Assembly (NCBI GenBank): GCA_964632945.1
Contig: CAZWCX010000026.1
Coordinates: 1-64,000, forward strand
Source: CAZWCX01 sp964632945
GTDB lineage: Bacteria; Planctomycetota; MHYJ01; WSZJ01; CAZWCX01
Length of the DNA: 64,000 bases
Reading direction: 5' to 3'
Positions 63,952-64,000 of this stretch are shown here, piece after piece. Below the pieces are notes generated by a model. The model was not told the origin of the DNA. It saw only the letters and a program-made list of their open reading frames with translations, and ran no database searches. Within the stretch, counting starts at the first letter, position 1. The number at the start of each line of letters is the position of its first letter. A program made the translations under genes and the position numbers.

Positions 63952-64000
63952 GCATGGGCCTCCGCACGCATTCCGGGGGGTCGGAGAATAGCCCGTAAGG

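Overview
The window is a very GC-rich bacterial chromosome segment. Genes are dense on both strands, and many neighbours overlap by 4 bases (ATGA, GTGA or TTGA). The gene content suggests an uncultured Planctomycetota-like, Gram-negative lineage: a serine/threonine kinase with a zinc ribbon and TPRs, several secreted HEAT-repeat proteins, a BatA-like VWA protein, a clostripain-type peptidase, a PhoPQ-activated-pathogenicity-related protein, and Kdo and Lpt genes for outer-membrane LPS. The taxonomy is inferred from gene content only; no search was run. I saw no rRNA, tRNA, CRISPR array, insertion sequence or prophage.

Layout. 0-1.7 kb: mazG and the RNase P RNA gene rnpB, which has a near-consensus promoter. 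1.8-9.7 kb: a trehalose-from-maltodextrin operon (treY-malQ-treZ) ending in a GIY-YIG protein and an SDR epimerase. 9.7-14.6 kb: a VWA/HEAT/HEAT operon. 14.7-22.1 kb: arginase, a membrane protein, a clostripain-like peptidase, truD and an NCS1 permease with an unusual soluble insertion. 22.3-28.1 kb: an MscS channel with a cyclic-nucleotide domain, then a molybdenum-hydroxylase operon. In that operon the Tat-exported [2Fe-2S] and Mo subunits are fused, and an internal piece of the Mo subunit is encoded as a separate downstream gene. 28.1-31.4 kb: a HEAT operon and a gene interrupted by an in-frame TGA that I read as selenocysteine. 31.6-36.6 kb: a GH57/DUF3536 glycosidase, galE and a coiled-coil/zinc-ribbon protein. 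36.9-40.3 kb: a domain-permuted aconitase/isopropylmalate dehydratase, a LeuB-like dehydrogenase and a 60-residue bacterial histone-fold protein. 40.4-46.7 kb: a secreted protein, a PqaA-like protein and a large Ser/Thr kinase. 46.7-54.1 kb: a nonulosonic (sialic-type) acid and glycosylation cluster (neuA, neuB, neuC, neuD, two glycosyltransferases, a methyltransferase). 54.2-59 kb: an RND efflux pair. 59-64 kb: a kdsD-kdsC-lptC/A-truB operon for LPS core synthesis and export, coupled to tRNA modification.

The two most unusual items are the likely selenoprotein at 30130-31326 (TGA at 31075-31077 with a bacterial-type SECIS hairpin just behind it) and the split molybdopterin subunit at 24087-26874.
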